The notes: a model not told the origin generated them from the letters alone. A stretch of DNA of 64,000 nucleotides from JAAUUE01 sp943370025 (GCA_943370025.1 CALRPI020000017.1:1-64000), one strand, 5' to 3'. Counted from the first letter of the stretch, positions 41,112 through 49,355 are shown. A program made the numbers and translations.

Positions 41112-42154
41112 AAGAAATGTAATTGGTTGGGGGAAACTACTAGTTTTACTGGAGTGCCGATCTCAATATCTACGCTCTTATCTGTGCGGGCTTGGAGTAT
41201 CTTGCCGGTTTTGGTTTGCAGAAAATAAATATATTCCCGTCCCAGAAATTGGCGATCGCAAACCATCACTGGGCTATTTGCCTCCACTTGGAGGTGTAAA
41301 TCTTCTTGCCGAATCATTACTTCAGTTAGTTTTTGAGTTGATTTCTGTTGATGGGGAGCCGGAACTGCAAAATCTCCAATTTCTGTAGTTAACAAATTCC
41401 CGACCCATTGAGCCGGCAGAAAATTAGCTTGGGTGACAAAATCAGCGACAAATCTTGTTTTTGGCTGGTCGTATACCTCTACTGGAGTGCCAACTTGCTC
41501 GATCTGTCCTGCCTGCATGACCGCAATGCGATCGCACAGGGATAGAGCTTCTTCTTGATCATGGGTGACAAAAATAGCCGCTGTGCCAGTTTGTTTGAGA
41601 ATAGATCGAATTTCTTGACGCAGGCGGAGACGGACTTGGACATCTAGGTTACTCAGGGGTTCATCGAGCAAAACTAGGCCGGGGCGGGGAGCCAAAGCCC
41701 TAGCCAGAGCTACCCGTTGTTGTTGTCCTCCAGAAAGTTCGTGGGGATAGCGGTGTTCCAACCCGGTTAAACCAACGAGGGCGATCGCCTCCCCCACTGC
41801 TTGTCTGAGGCTTTGGGGAGACAGCTTGCCTAAGCCAAAACTAATATTTTTCGCCACGGTCAGATGGGGGAATAGGGCATAATCTTGAAACACCATCCCA
41901 ATATTGCGCCGCTCTGGTGGTAGGGTATAGCCCGGTCTTGCTACTTCTTGCTGATGCAGGCTAATCTTCCCCGCCTGCAAATCCTCAAAGCCAGCAATTA
42001 AGCGCAGCAGTGTAGTTTTGCCACAACCAGAAGCACCGAGTAGCCCTAAAATATCCCCTTGATCTAGTTCTAGATCAATCTCCCAGACTGCTGGAGAATT
42101 AGCACCAGGGAATTGTTTGCTTACTTGGTCTAACTGGAGAATAATATCCTGCAT
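41108..42154 (-). CDS. ABC transporter ATP-binding protein, iron(III)/FutC-like
   Basis: A 348-residue ATPase of the CUT1/FbpC class. Motifs: Walker A GLLGASGCGKTTLLRL (about 35-50), Q-loop MVFQDYALFP, signature LSGGQQQRVALARALA, Walker B LVLLDEPLSNLD and switch His in FVTHDQEEAL. A C-terminal TOBE-like domain begins about residue 240 (ETRF-type FVADFVTQANFLPAQW). The combination fits ferric iron (FutC) or other anion/polyamine importers; without the permease or binding protein nearby the substrate remains inferred. It is an orphan gene, which is normal for futC in cyanobacteria. Confidence 0.88.
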   Translation of the reverse strand: MQDIILQLDQVSKQFPGANSPAVWEIDLELDQGDILGLLGASGCGKTTLLRLIAGFEDLQAGKISLHQQEVARPGYTLPPERRNIGMVFQDYALFPHLTVAKNISFGLGKLSPQSLRQAVGEAIALVGLTGLEHRYPHELSGGQQQRVALARALAPRPGLVLLDEPLSNLDVQVRLRLRQEIRSILKQTGTAAIFVTHDQEEALSLCDRIAVMQAGQIEQVGTPVEVYDQPKTRFVADFVTQANFLPAQWVGNLLTTEIGDFAVPAPHQQKSTQKLTEVMIRQEDLHLQVEANSPVMVCDRQFLGREYIYFLQTKTGKILQARTDKSVDIEIGTPVKLVVSPNQLHFF

Positions 42155-42200
42155 GGCATTGACTTAGTTAATAGCTCGGAAGGGAGAATATCATTTGTTA

Positions 42201-42396
42201 GGACTTACGCACTGCTCACGAATTACAGCACTTTGCATTCAAATGAGACACCCCACAAATATTGAAAGTCCTATCAATGTTGGGTTTGAGAGTGGGCTTC
42301 GACGACCCTCAGCCCACTCTCAAACTGCTATATCTAGGATTTTGGAAGTTTTTGCGAGCGCATAATACTCGTAAAAGCTTCCAAATGCTTAAGCCC
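42201..42396 (+). repeat. Element A copy 3, split by element B copy 6
   Basis: The left part, GGACTTACGCACTGCTCACGAAT, continues after the B element as TCTAGGATTTTGGAAG and ends ATGCTTAAGCCC. The core hairpin arms GGAAGTTTTTGCGAG and CTCGTAAAAGCTTCC differ fully from those of the other A copies. Confidence 0.8.
42224..42332 (+). mobile_element. Element B, copy 6, with visible TA target duplication
   Basis: A complete B copy (TACAGCACTTTG to AACTGCTATA). It splits an A element at GAAT-TA-TCTAG. The unsplit sequence GAATTATCTAG is seen in A copy 4 near 43165-43175, so the insertion added exactly one extra TA. TA duplication with short inverted ends is the mark of IS630/Tc1-mariner-type MITEs. 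Confidence 0.85.
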
Positions 42397-42486
42397 TGAT
42401 TTGTGATAACTGATCAGTAGTCTACAGGTCAGGTGGGCAATGCCCGCTCTATTTATAAAATCTGATAACTGTTAACTGGTAACTGA

Positions 42487-42918
42487 TTAATTGCGTTTTT
42501 GGGTAATGGATAGGGTGTAGGAGTGTTGTCCTCCAGCCCGATCGCCCACATAAAAAGCATAGCTGCCCTGCTCCCAATAGCCGGGGGCATTAATCCTGCC
42601 ACTACTGCTATCGGCAGAAATGCAGGAAGTAGTGCCATTGGGCAGACGAATTAATAAAGTGGGTTGTCCGCTGCCTTGGAGACTAAATCTTAGGTAGGGA
42701 AAGTCATTGTTTAGCTGAATGACATGGTTTGGGGTTGCGGATATATTGCCACAATTAGAACTAGCCTGTCCACCCCCAGAGGTTCCTTGCAACACCATGG
42801 GATCTGGTTGGAATTGCGAGCTAATAGCTACAGTTTGACCAAAAGCCGGATGAGTGCCAATAATGCAGGCAGTAATCGCTGTCGCTAGACTCAGCGTACC
42901 AGTAATTAACTTTTTCAT
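42487..42918 (-). CDS. Exported hypothetical protein
   Basis: A 143-residue protein with a clear signal peptide (MKKLITGTLSLATAITACII, cleavage likely after HPAFG near residue 27). The mature part is small and beta-rich: SSNCGNISATPNHVIQLNND, YLRFSLQGSGQPTLLIRLPN, and YAFYVGDRAGGQHSYTLSIT at the end. Two cysteines (CGN and SCIS) may form a disulfide. The pattern resembles cyanobacterial secreted beta-sandwich domains (PPC-like), but I cannot name the family. Lone gene between repeat clusters. Confidence 0.8.
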   Translation of the reverse strand: MKKLITGTLSLATAITACIIGTHPAFGQTVAISSQFQPDPMVLQGTSGGGQASSNCGNISATPNHVIQLNNDFPYLRFSLQGSGQPTLLIRLPNGTTSCISADSSSGRINAPGYWEQGSYAFYVGDRAGGQHSYTLSITQKRN

Positions 42919-43062
42919 AAAATTATTTGCCTATTTTTGTAAGTTTGTTGATAGTTTTTTGTGATTTCTGGTAATTCCATGCAGTAGCGATCGAGGCTTG
43001 CTTTGTACTGCCAAGAAATTAATTTTAAATAAGAAGAATAAATATCTTAGATCTTTCTAATA

Positions 43063-43242
43063 GGACTTAGAGGTCATTTATAAAGTGGCTAGAAGGTCTG
43101 ATTTTGCGCCCCCGCCGGGGGCGCAAAATCAGACTTTATAAATAGCCTCTTACGCACTGCTCACGAATTATCTAGAGTGTTAGAGGTTGTTGCGGGGCTG
43201 AGCGTAGTCGAAGCCCGCAACAATCTCTAAATACGTAAGTCC
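43063..43242 (+). repeat. Element A copy 4, split by element D copy 2
   Basis: GGACTTA at 43063 continues after D as CGCACTGCTCACGAATTATC and ends ATACGTAAGTCC at 43242. The terminal 9 bp, GGACTTACG and CGTAAGTCC, are perfect inverted ends once D is removed. The hairpin arms are AGAGGTTGTTGCGGG and CCCGCAACAATCTCT. Confidence 0.85.
43070..43149 (-). mobile_element. Element D, copy 2 (80 bp, TTA duplication)
   Basis: An 80-bp element with TTA on both sides (43067-43069 and 43150-43152); removal of D plus one TTA restores the A end GGACTTACGC. Read in reverse it has the same ends as D copy 1, but the hairpin arms are CTGATTTTGCGCCCCC and its exact complement. Confidence 0.88.
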
Positions 43243-43381
43243 GATCTAACTAACTTCTATGACTAGCTGATGGCGTGGAAGTTCCTCTACCTAATAGATT
43301 CAGTTGTTCTAGTTCTATTTCCGTAAGATATGCAATTTGCTCTTCAAGGGAACAACACTAAAAAAATATTTTCTTTTGCTA

Positions 43382-43486
43382 CTGGCAGATGATTCTACCC
43401 GCCGAAGGCAGGTAAAACCATTCAGGATTGATTGCTGCTGGCAGATGATTTTATCCGCCGAAGGCGGATAAAATCATTCAGGATCG
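43382..43486. repeat. Two tandem 56-bp hairpin units
   Basis: Units start CTGGCAGATGATT at 43382 and 43438 and both continue with CCGCCGAAGGC and CATTCAGGAT. The second has a perfect hairpin (GATTTTATCCGCC/GGCGGATAAAATC); the first has a diverged stem (CTACCCGCC/GGCAGGTAAAA). They lie 140 bp before the next gene. Confidence 0.75.
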
Positions 43487-43627
43487 ATATATTGCAGGAA
43501 GAAAAGGTGGGGATTACTATATGGTAAAGTCAGAGTAAGTAGCGAAACTGAAATTAGGCATATAATTTTTAGCAATTCAGGAAACTATGATGCCTGAATT
43601 ATTCACAATTCTTAGCGATGAATTACC

Positions 43628-43975
43628 ATGAAACCTGCTGATAATTCCAACTGGCAACAACGCCTCAAAGAACTAGAGGTAGAAGTAAACCAAACCACCC
43701 CAGCGACGGAGGTGAAATTTACTGTCCCAGAGCCACTCAAAGCTATGACTGATCCAGCTCGGTATCAGAACTTAATCGATCGCATTCTTCCTTGGTTTAA
43801 TGAGCTTTCTCAACCCAGTAAGGTTGTCGTGGCAGTGGTTGGGGCTATAGTTGCTTTTATCGTGCTCCGAAGTGTGCTGCAATTAGTTGCTGCTGCTGCT
43901 AGTTTAGCCATCTTAGGTATTATTCTATATTTAGTGTATCGGTTCTTGATCGCACCAAAACCCACTGATCAATAA
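43628..43975 (+). CDS. Small two-helix membrane protein
   Basis: A 115-residue protein with a polar N-terminal half (MKPADNSNWQQRLKELEVEV, helical) and two membrane segments: VVVAVVGAIVAFIVLRSVL (about 66-84) and AAAASLAILGIILYLVYRFL (about 88-107). The topology recalls cyanobacterial CAAD/CURT1-like thylakoid proteins, but the conserved residues I would expect are not clear, so I leave it unnamed. It lies 16 bp before the RDD-pentapeptide gene and is almost surely co-transcribed with it. Confidence 0.75.
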   Translation: MKPADNSNWQQRLKELEVEVNQTTPATEVKFTVPEPLKAMTDPARYQNLIDRILPWFNELSQPSKVVVAVVGAIVAFIVLRSVLQLVAAAASLAILGIILYLVYRFLIAPKPTDQ

Positions 43976-43991
43976 ATTTCTAAGTTGACTG

Positions 43992-46316
43992 ATGGCATTA
44001 AATAGTTTTCATCCCCACCGAGACTCATCTACTGCACCCGAAACTCCGGCTAAATTCCGTCTGGTGGTTCCCCTCCTGGCCCGGCGGGGGGCAGCGGTAA
44101 TGTTGGAGGTGTCCTTAGTTGTGGCAGCAGCAGCGGTTCCCTTTAGTCTTGGCCAGTGGGCTAATCAACGTCTGAAGGAGAGAGTTCCCCTGAATCCGGT
44201 TTTGGTGCAGGTGCAGGGAGCGATCGCTAAAAATCTGGCTCTACCTCGGAGTACCCAGCCGCTCCAAGTTGCCCCCATCACCAATCTGCTGTGGTCTGGA
44301 GCAATTATTTTTCCGATTCTAGTCGGCGGTTGGCAGTTGCTTCTGCTGGGTGTTACGGGACAAACCAGCCCTAAGCGGTGGTTTGCGGTAGCAGTAGTCC
44401 AAGCCGATAGTTCTGCTCCGGGAATTTTTCGAGCATTGCTGCGAGAAGTTGGAGGGCGGTGGGCGTTGCCTTTGACTGGGGCTTATGCGTTGTGGCGCTA
44501 TGCCGGAGCTTTTCCCGATGTCACGATTCTATTTGCTTTGGCGGGTGTATTGGTGGTTCTAGAAAGTGCCACTACCCTGTTGAACCGGAGACGGCGATCG
44601 TTCCATGACCAGTTAGCCGCAACCTATGTGGTGGATGTAGTTTGGCTAGAAGAAGATGAAGAGAATTTCTCTGCCGAAACTGATCAATTAAGCGATCAAT
44701 TAAGTAGTGAAATAACTCCAGAAATAACTCCAGAAATGCCCAGCTATGGAGGAATTGCTCAGGGAGTAAATCCCCCCTCTGCTCATCAGCAGGTGATTTA
44801 TGTAGACGGAAATATTGTGGTGGAACAGGTCGGCAACTGGACAAGGGAACAAGGTTGGGGGCAAGAAGTAGAGGAAGAACTGACAGAGGAGCAAGATAAC
44901 CCCAAGATTCTAGGCACCGAATTAACTACCATCAGCTTACCCCGGACTTCAACCTTCAGCCTTTGGGGACTGATGCGCCGCTATCCGGGAGCTACTTTGT
45001 TAACAGCTCTTTTAGGGAGTATGTCCTTGGTTTTGGGGACTTTTGTGGCTACTCAAATTTATATTCAAGGGCAAACTAATCAACGCAATCTGCAACAGCA
45101 ACAAAATGAAGTGTTTCTGTCCTTGGTGCGGCAGTTAAATACGGCAATTAGCCCAGAAGAGCGGCAGGGAGCGATTTTAGCCTTGGGGAGAATTGCCGAC
45201 GATCGCGTGGTTCCCCTATTAGTAGATACTCTGTCACGGGAGAAGACGGCTAATTCCATTGAGGCGATCGAACAAGCCTTAGTCGCCAATGGTTTACTCT
45301 CATTACCGCCCCTGCAAAAGCTAAATCAATCCCTACAAAATGACCTGCAAACCGCTATTCGTAGAGCGCAGAAAGAGGAGCAGGATTTGGTGATTTTAAG
45401 ACAAAAAGCAGTGGTGCGATCGATCACCAAAATCCTCGCTATTTATGCCAAATCTCCCCAGAAAATTGACCTCGGCAAGGTAGATTTTAGTGTCATTCCG
45501 GCTGTGATAGAAGGATTAGATCTAGCTGGAGCAAACTTCCGGGAGGGCAATTTATTTAATGCCAGTCTGCGTTACAGTGACTTTTCTAGTCCCGGAGAAG
45601 ATGACATTTATGGCACCTATGATGATAGTTTTGTAGATTTTACTAAAGCAAATTTACAGCAAGTAGATTTTACTGGGGCAATTTTAATTAGGGCAGTGAT
45701 GCCAGAGAGTAATCTCAGTTGGTCGGCGATCAATAAGGCGGATTTTAGTAATAGTAATCTTGCGGTTTCTAATCTTAGTGGAGCGCAGATTATTAATTCT
45801 AAATTTCTCCAAGCGAATTTGGAGAGAGCCAGCTTGACTGGAGCTAATCTAGGAGAATCTCAATTTAGCCAAACTAATCTGCATCAAGCAAACCTAGGCA
45901 AGGCTAGGGCGGTGAATACGGATTTTAGTTCGGCGAAACTAACCAAAACTAACTGGCAGGAGGCGGATGCTTCCCAAGCCAATTTTCAAGGAGCAAATTT
46001 TCAAGGCTCGGATTTAAGTAATGCCAGATTTGTCGGGGCAAAATTTACTAATGCCAACCTGCAAAATGTAAATTTCCAGTCTGCTGATTTACGATTTGCC
46101 GATCTCCGGGGAGCGAATTTAGCTGGGGCAAATTTTCAAGGTGTGGTATTTTTCACTGCCCCCGGTGTAAATCCCGATCAATTTATTCGAGCAATTATTC
46201 CTAAGGAAACTTCTACGATCGTCAAACAAGTCGATTTTAGTCAAGTCAAGAATCTGGATCCCAGACAACTAGAATATATTTGCACTCAAGGCGGTATTCA
46301 TCCTCGATGCCGCTAG
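43992..46316 (+). CDS. RDD membrane protein fused to HEAT and pentapeptide repeats
   Basis: A 774-residue multidomain protein. Residues about 25-215 are an RDD domain (LARRGAAVMLEVSLVVAAAA, with the R-x(n)-D helices and RRRRSFHDQLAATYVVDV at the end). A low-complexity acidic linker follows, with another membrane helix (TLLTALLGSMSLVLGTFVAT, about 336-355). Then come a single HEAT-like unit (RQGAILALGRIADDRVVPLL, about 392-411), a coiled segment and about 35 pentapeptide repeats (510-740), ending GGIHPRCR. RDD proteins are often ion exchangers or transport partners; the fused beta-helix faces the cytosol if the topology is as drawn. Function unknown. The small membrane gene precedes it. Confidence 0.87.
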   Translation: MALNSFHPHRDSSTAPETPAKFRLVVPLLARRGAAVMLEVSLVVAAAAVPFSLGQWANQRLKERVPLNPVLVQVQGAIAKNLALPRSTQPLQVAPITNLLWSGAIIFPILVGGWQLLLLGVTGQTSPKRWFAVAVVQADSSAPGIFRALLREVGGRWALPLTGAYALWRYAGAFPDVTILFALAGVLVVLESATTLLNRRRRSFHDQLAATYVVDVVWLEEDEENFSAETDQLSDQLSSEITPEITPEMPSYGGIAQGVNPPSAHQQVIYVDGNIVVEQVGNWTREQGWGQEVEEELTEEQDNPKILGTELTTISLPRTSTFSLWGLMRRYPGATLLTALLGSMSLVLGTFVATQIYIQGQTNQRNLQQQQNEVFLSLVRQLNTAISPEERQGAILALGRIADDRVVPLLVDTLSREKTANSIEAIEQALVANGLLSLPPLQKLNQSLQNDLQTAIRRAQKEEQDLVILRQKAVVRSITKILAIYAKSPQKIDLGKVDFSVIPAVIEGLDLAGANFREGNLFNASLRYSDFSSPGEDDIYGTYDDSFVDFTKANLQQVDFTGAILIRAVMPESNLSWSAINKADFSNSNLAVSNLSGAQIINSKFLQANLERASLTGANLGESQFSQTNLHQANLGKARAVNTDFSSAKLTKTNWQEADASQANFQGANFQGSDLSNARFVGAKFTNANLQNVNFQSADLRFADLRGANLAGANFQGVVFFTAPGVNPDQFIRAIIPKETSTIVKQVDFSQVKNLDPRQLEYICTQGGIHPRCR

Positions 46317-46324
46317 ATTCTATA

Positions 46325-47248
46325 TCAATCGAGAAAATCCGTAATCTCCTGATAAAAAGTCTGTCCCTTTCCCCTACTGCTACTTGCAGTCACCAATAAC
46401 CTTAAAACTTCTACAAGCGAACTAGTTGTAGAATCAAAAATCAATGCCAAAAGCTGGCTGAGGTCGTCTTGGTTTTGTTGTCCGTAGGCTAAAGCGTTAA
46501 TATAATCATTGCGGATTTGGTTATTAATTACTACGATCGGATAGCCTGCCCGGATTAAGAGTAAATTCATTAATAATCTGGCGGTTCGACCATTCCCATC
46601 GCGAAAAGGATGGATAGAAACAAAACGATAGTGAGCCATGGTGGCATATTCGACTGGATGGAGCCTTAAAGCAGATTCCGAATTCAGCCAGAGCGCAAAA
46701 TCGCTCATTAATTGAGATAGTAAATAATGGGGAGGATAACGATAATTTGTTCCTGCTGCCATGACATCTAGAGTGCGATAACTACCCGCTTCTTCTGGGT
46801 TAATTTTGCGGAGAATTAGATTGTGAATTTGCTTGATTTCCCATTCATTAATCTCTGTATCTCTTTGGGCTAAATTTTCAATATAATCGATCGCTTCTTT
46901 ATGTCCAATCACTTCTAAATGTTCGTCAAGGGTTTTGCCCCCCACTGTAATCCCTTTAGTTAAAACTAATTCGGTTTCACTTTGGGTTAAGGTATTACCC
47001 TCAATAGCATTTGAGTTATAAGTAAAGCGAACATCATAGAGCTTTTTGAGTTCGGCAACGAGGGTGGCATCGATCGGTCTGAACCCATCTAGCCAGGCTT
47101 TTAGTTTATCGATTTGTTCTAATTTAAGCTGATAATTCATTATTAAATAGTTGTCGATCGAAGAGGTTAAGGAAAATTCCTTTTGTTTACCTAAAATAGT
47201 TACCTGTTGTATGAATTTCTCGTATAGTTGAGTCTCCATCTTTGCCAA
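46325..47248 (-). CDS. Fic family protein (probable AMPylator with own inhibitory helix)
   Basis: A 307-residue Fic protein. The active-site loop is complete: HPFRDGNGRTARLLMN with catalytic His213. The N-terminal domain carries SNAIEGNTLT, the (S/T)xxxE(G/N) inhibitory helix of class II Fic proteins, whose Glu blocks ATP until relieved. A C-terminal stretch (about 250-307) is helical. Class II proteins AMPylate themselves or other targets such as topoisomerases or elongation factor; the target is unknown here. The start may be M4 rather than M1. It is convergent with the RDD gene (8 bp) and divergent from the UPF0175 gene. Confidence 0.93.
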   Translation of the reverse strand: MAKMETQLYEKFIQQVTILGKQKEFSLTSSIDNYLIMNYQLKLEQIDKLKAWLDGFRPIDATLVAELKKLYDVRFTYNSNAIEGNTLTQSETELVLTKGITVGGKTLDEHLEVIGHKEAIDYIENLAQRDTEINEWEIKQIHNLILRKINPEEAGSYRTLDVMAAGTNYRYPPHYLLSQLMSDFALWLNSESALRLHPVEYATMAHYRFVSIHPFRDGNGRTARLLMNLLLIRAGYPIVVINNQIRNDYINALAYGQQNQDDLSQLLALIFDSTTSSLVEVLRLLVTASSSRGKGQTFYQEITDFLD

Positions 47249-47340
47249 TATTCCCCCATTCCCTAAAACGGCATCTCTTTAATAAAAACAAAGTAAGGTG
47301 CGTTACACTTTAATTAGTTAGGTTAGCAAGGAGTTTAGCC

Positions 47341-47586
47341 ATGAGTGTTATTGTCCCTGATGAAATTTTAACCACAACTCGCATGACTGAGATAGAAATG
47401 CGTCAAGAAATCGCTGTGATGCTCTTTCAGAGAGAAAAACTGACCCTTGCTCAGTCTAGCCGATTTGCGGGAATGCACCGTGTTGCATTTCAGCATCTAC
47501 TGGCTAGCCGTCACATCCCAATACATTACGGGGTGGAAGATTTTGAACAGGACATTCAAAACCTGTGGGAGATGGGCAGATTGTGA
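47341..47586 (+). CDS. UPF0175 family antitoxin-like protein
   Basis: An 81-residue protein of the UPF0175 family: IEMRQEIAVMLFQREKLTLA, then QSSRFAGMHRVAFQHLLASR (a helix-turn-helix-like unit) and IPIHYGVEDFEQDIQNL. These proteins are regular partners of DUF3368 PIN-like toxins. The stop overlaps the GTG of the next gene (GTGA), the usual coupling for the pair. ATG follows AAGGAGTTTAGCC, a good ribosome site. Confidence 0.9.
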   Translation: MSVIVPDEILTTTRMTEIEMRQEIAVMLFQREKLTLAQSSRFAGMHRVAFQHLLASRHIPIHYGVEDFEQDIQNLWEMGRL

Positions 47587-47900
47587 TTATTGTCAGTGAT
47601 ACATCACCCATTAATAACCTCGCTGCCATCAATCATCTCCATCTTCTTCATCAACTATACGGAATGGTGCTGATTCCCGAAGCCGTTTATCGAGAACTAG
47701 CTGATCCCAATTTCCCGGTGGCGGGTGCGATCGAAGTGCAAACCTTTGACTGGATTCAAACCCGTGCTGTTAGAGACCGCACCCTTGTCGAAGCTCTGAG
47801 CAACGAACTTGATATCGGAGAAGCAGAAGCGATCGCCCTAGCAGTCAAAAGCCAAGCCGATCAAATTTTGAACGAACTTAACCACTATTTTGCTGCCTGA
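47583..47900 (+). pseudogene. Truncated DUF3368 PIN-like toxin
   Basis: Starting at GTG 47583 (VIIVSDTSPINNLAAINHLH) it encodes 105 residues with the PIN-type Asp6, the PEAVYRELADPNFP stretch and LDIGEAEAIALAVKSQAD. DUF3368 proteins are about 155-160 residues and continue with a LLIDER-type segment that carries later acidic residues. Here the family match ends at QAD and a foreign tail QILNELNHYFAA takes over. The break lies exactly where the 3' end of the convergent VapC gene begins (47878). The toxin is probably inactive. Confidence 0.7.
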
Positions 47901-48306
47901 ATTGTTGCAACAACTCCTGAATAGATAACACAGGTACAGATGAGTTCAAAAAACCTTGAGCATCACGGGTCACAATTACTTCTAATTCTTGAGCAACTGC
48001 ACCAAATATCTGAACAGCATCTTCAAAATCAACCAAACCGGAGTCAAAGGCTGATTCCAGAACGTCTCGATCGACTGGACAAATCTCCATAGCAGTTAGT
48101 GTCTCTGAAACGGCTTGTCGTGCTTGTTCGACACTACGGGTTTGTCTGCGAGAAATATAGAAAATATCCGTTAGCGTTGTCGCCGTAACATACCCGACAA
48201 CCTCCCCGCTGTCGATTGCTTGGAACAACAGTTCTGCATCCTGAAAAAATGGATCTCGCTGCAAGAGAAAATCCAAAACAACATTGGTATCAATTAAAAC
48301 TCTCAC
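47878..48306 (-). CDS. vapC: PIN domain ribonuclease toxin (VapC family)
   Basis: A 142-residue PIN-fold protein. MRVLIDTNVVLDFLLQRDPF gives the first acidic residue (Asp6); YVTATTLTDIFYISRR and VDFEDAVQIFGAVAQELEVI give the middle Glu/Asp set, and VIVTRDAQGF the last Asp. VapC toxins cut initiator tRNA or rRNA. Its start overlaps the antitoxin stop by 4 nt (ATGA type). Its last 23 nt overlap the truncated DUF3368 gene on the other strand. Confidence 0.9.
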   Translation of the reverse strand: MRVLIDTNVVLDFLLQRDPFFQDAELLFQAIDSGEVVGYVTATTLTDIFYISRRQTRSVEQARQAVSETLTAMEICPVDRDVLESAFDSGLVDFEDAVQIFGAVAQELEVIVTRDAQGFLNSSVPVLSIQELLQQFRQQNSG

Positions 48307-48533
48307 TGAAGATACCTCTCCACACGCCGCTCTTCTAGCATTGCTGCCACTTCTTGATCTGTTGGTGCAGGCTGTTCTGTTTTTAACAACCCCCTCATCC
48401 GTTGAATTGCCCCAGAGCGGTCAGACTGGGTAATTGTCTTCTCTTGCAAAGATTCAACAATCATGGCGATCAGCACAAGGCGATCGCTGGGTGATAACTT
48501 GAAGACTTGCGCTTTCAGTTCTTGAGATAGCAT
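48303..48533 (-). CDS. VapB-type antitoxin
   Basis: A 76-residue protein with a helical N-terminal part (MLSQELKAQVFKLSPSDRLV, LIAMIVESLQEKTI) and a basic/acidic C-terminal tail (EVAAMLEERRVERYLQ) likely to clasp the toxin. This layout (LSPSDRLVLIAMIVESL) is common to cyanobacterial antitoxins paired with PIN toxins. It overlaps vapC by 4 nt and precedes it, so the pair is one operon. A TATAAT-ending 44-bp box lies 72 bp upstream. Confidence 0.85.
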   Translation of the reverse strand: MLSQELKAQVFKLSPSDRLVLIAMIVESLQEKTITQSDRSGAIQRMRGLLKTEQPAPTDQEVAAMLEERRVERYLQ

Positions 48534-48604
48534 AGATAGTTCCTACACTCGAAGGGGAATAGTCTTTAATAGGAGCGATACTGCCTTTTATAACTAGAGA
48601 AAGT

Positions 48605-48648
48605 ATTATACGGAAAAATTCAGCCTAATGTCTCATTTTGGGGTGATT
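48605..48648 (-). promoter_or_regulatory. 44-bp promoter-like box upstream of vapBC
   Basis: On the minus strand the box ends CCGTATAAT and begins AATCACCCCAAAATGAGACA. It matches the box at 50276-50319 in 38 of 44 positions, including AATGAGACATTAG and the terminal TATAAT. It lies 72 bp upstream of the VapB-like start. A sigma-70 -10 element is likely; the -35 is less certain. Confidence 0.55.
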
Positions 48649-48766
48649 AGACGGAGATGCAATATTCGCTGGTGGCGAGGCGATCGCTAATACATTTACC
48701 AATGCTCCAGCATAGTTCGATCGATTCTTGGTTGGGGGGAGCGATCGCTTTTTGCTGGGCGATCGA

Positions 48767-49288
48767 TCACCCCTTGAGAATCGCAGGTTTATCTATGCTA
48801 GTTTCTTGAACCACTTTGTTACCCCAGTCAATTTGCTTTCTCTGGATACCCTTGCGGGTGTGGGGTCTCATCTCGCCAATCGCAGCCAGAGCCTGCTCTT
48901 CGTTCTGGCCATACCACCGCAACAGAGCATATGCCACCATTCCGGTTCGATGGATGCCCGCCGAGCAATGGATCAGCATCGATCGACCAGCTTCGAGGCG
49001 ATCGGCAAGTGCAGGTAGAGCCAGTACGAGAGCATCGGATGCCTCACCTTGCGGTGGTTGACCGTTCTCAATCGGTAGCCAAAACCACTCAATCCCAACG
49101 TTCTCGACCAAATTGCCGATGGACTCCGCACCCTCTCTCGAAGACAGGAGAGTAACCACACAGTCACAGCCGAACTCCTTGAGCTTTGAGGCAGTCTTGC
49201 TTCCGGGACGGTGCCATAGCGTCAACTGCCCGTTGCCGAGCGATACCCAAGTACAGTCGATAGTTTTGCTGTGCATCTGCTTAACCAT
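48767..49288 (-). CDS. Dual-specificity/tyrosine protein phosphatase
   Basis: A 173-residue phosphatase with the CX5R loop HCSAGIHRTG (Cys108, Arg114). The general-acid Asp may lie in the IEWFWLPIENGQPPQGEASD loop. The N-terminal half (WVSLGNGQLTLWHRPGSKTA, then FGCDCVVTLLSSREGAESIG) is typical of small bacterial cyclin-dependent-kinase-inhibitor-3/DSP-like enzymes. The start could be M5. It stands between the two promoter-like boxes, downstream of the PD-(D/E)XK-like gene by 67 bp on the same strand, so the two may form an operon. Confidence 0.9.
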   Translation of the reverse strand: MVKQMHSKTIDCTWVSLGNGQLTLWHRPGSKTASKLKEFGCDCVVTLLSSREGAESIGNLVENVGIEWFWLPIENGQPPQGEASDALVLALPALADRLEAGRSMLIHCSAGIHRTGMVAYALLRWYGQNEEQALAAIGEMRPHTRKGIQRKQIDWGNKVVQETSIDKPAILKG

Positions 49289-49355
49289 CTGGTGTTACAT
49301 CTGAATAGGGAAGGGTCGATCGCCCTTCTCGACCCGATCCGGCAGTTTGATTGAT

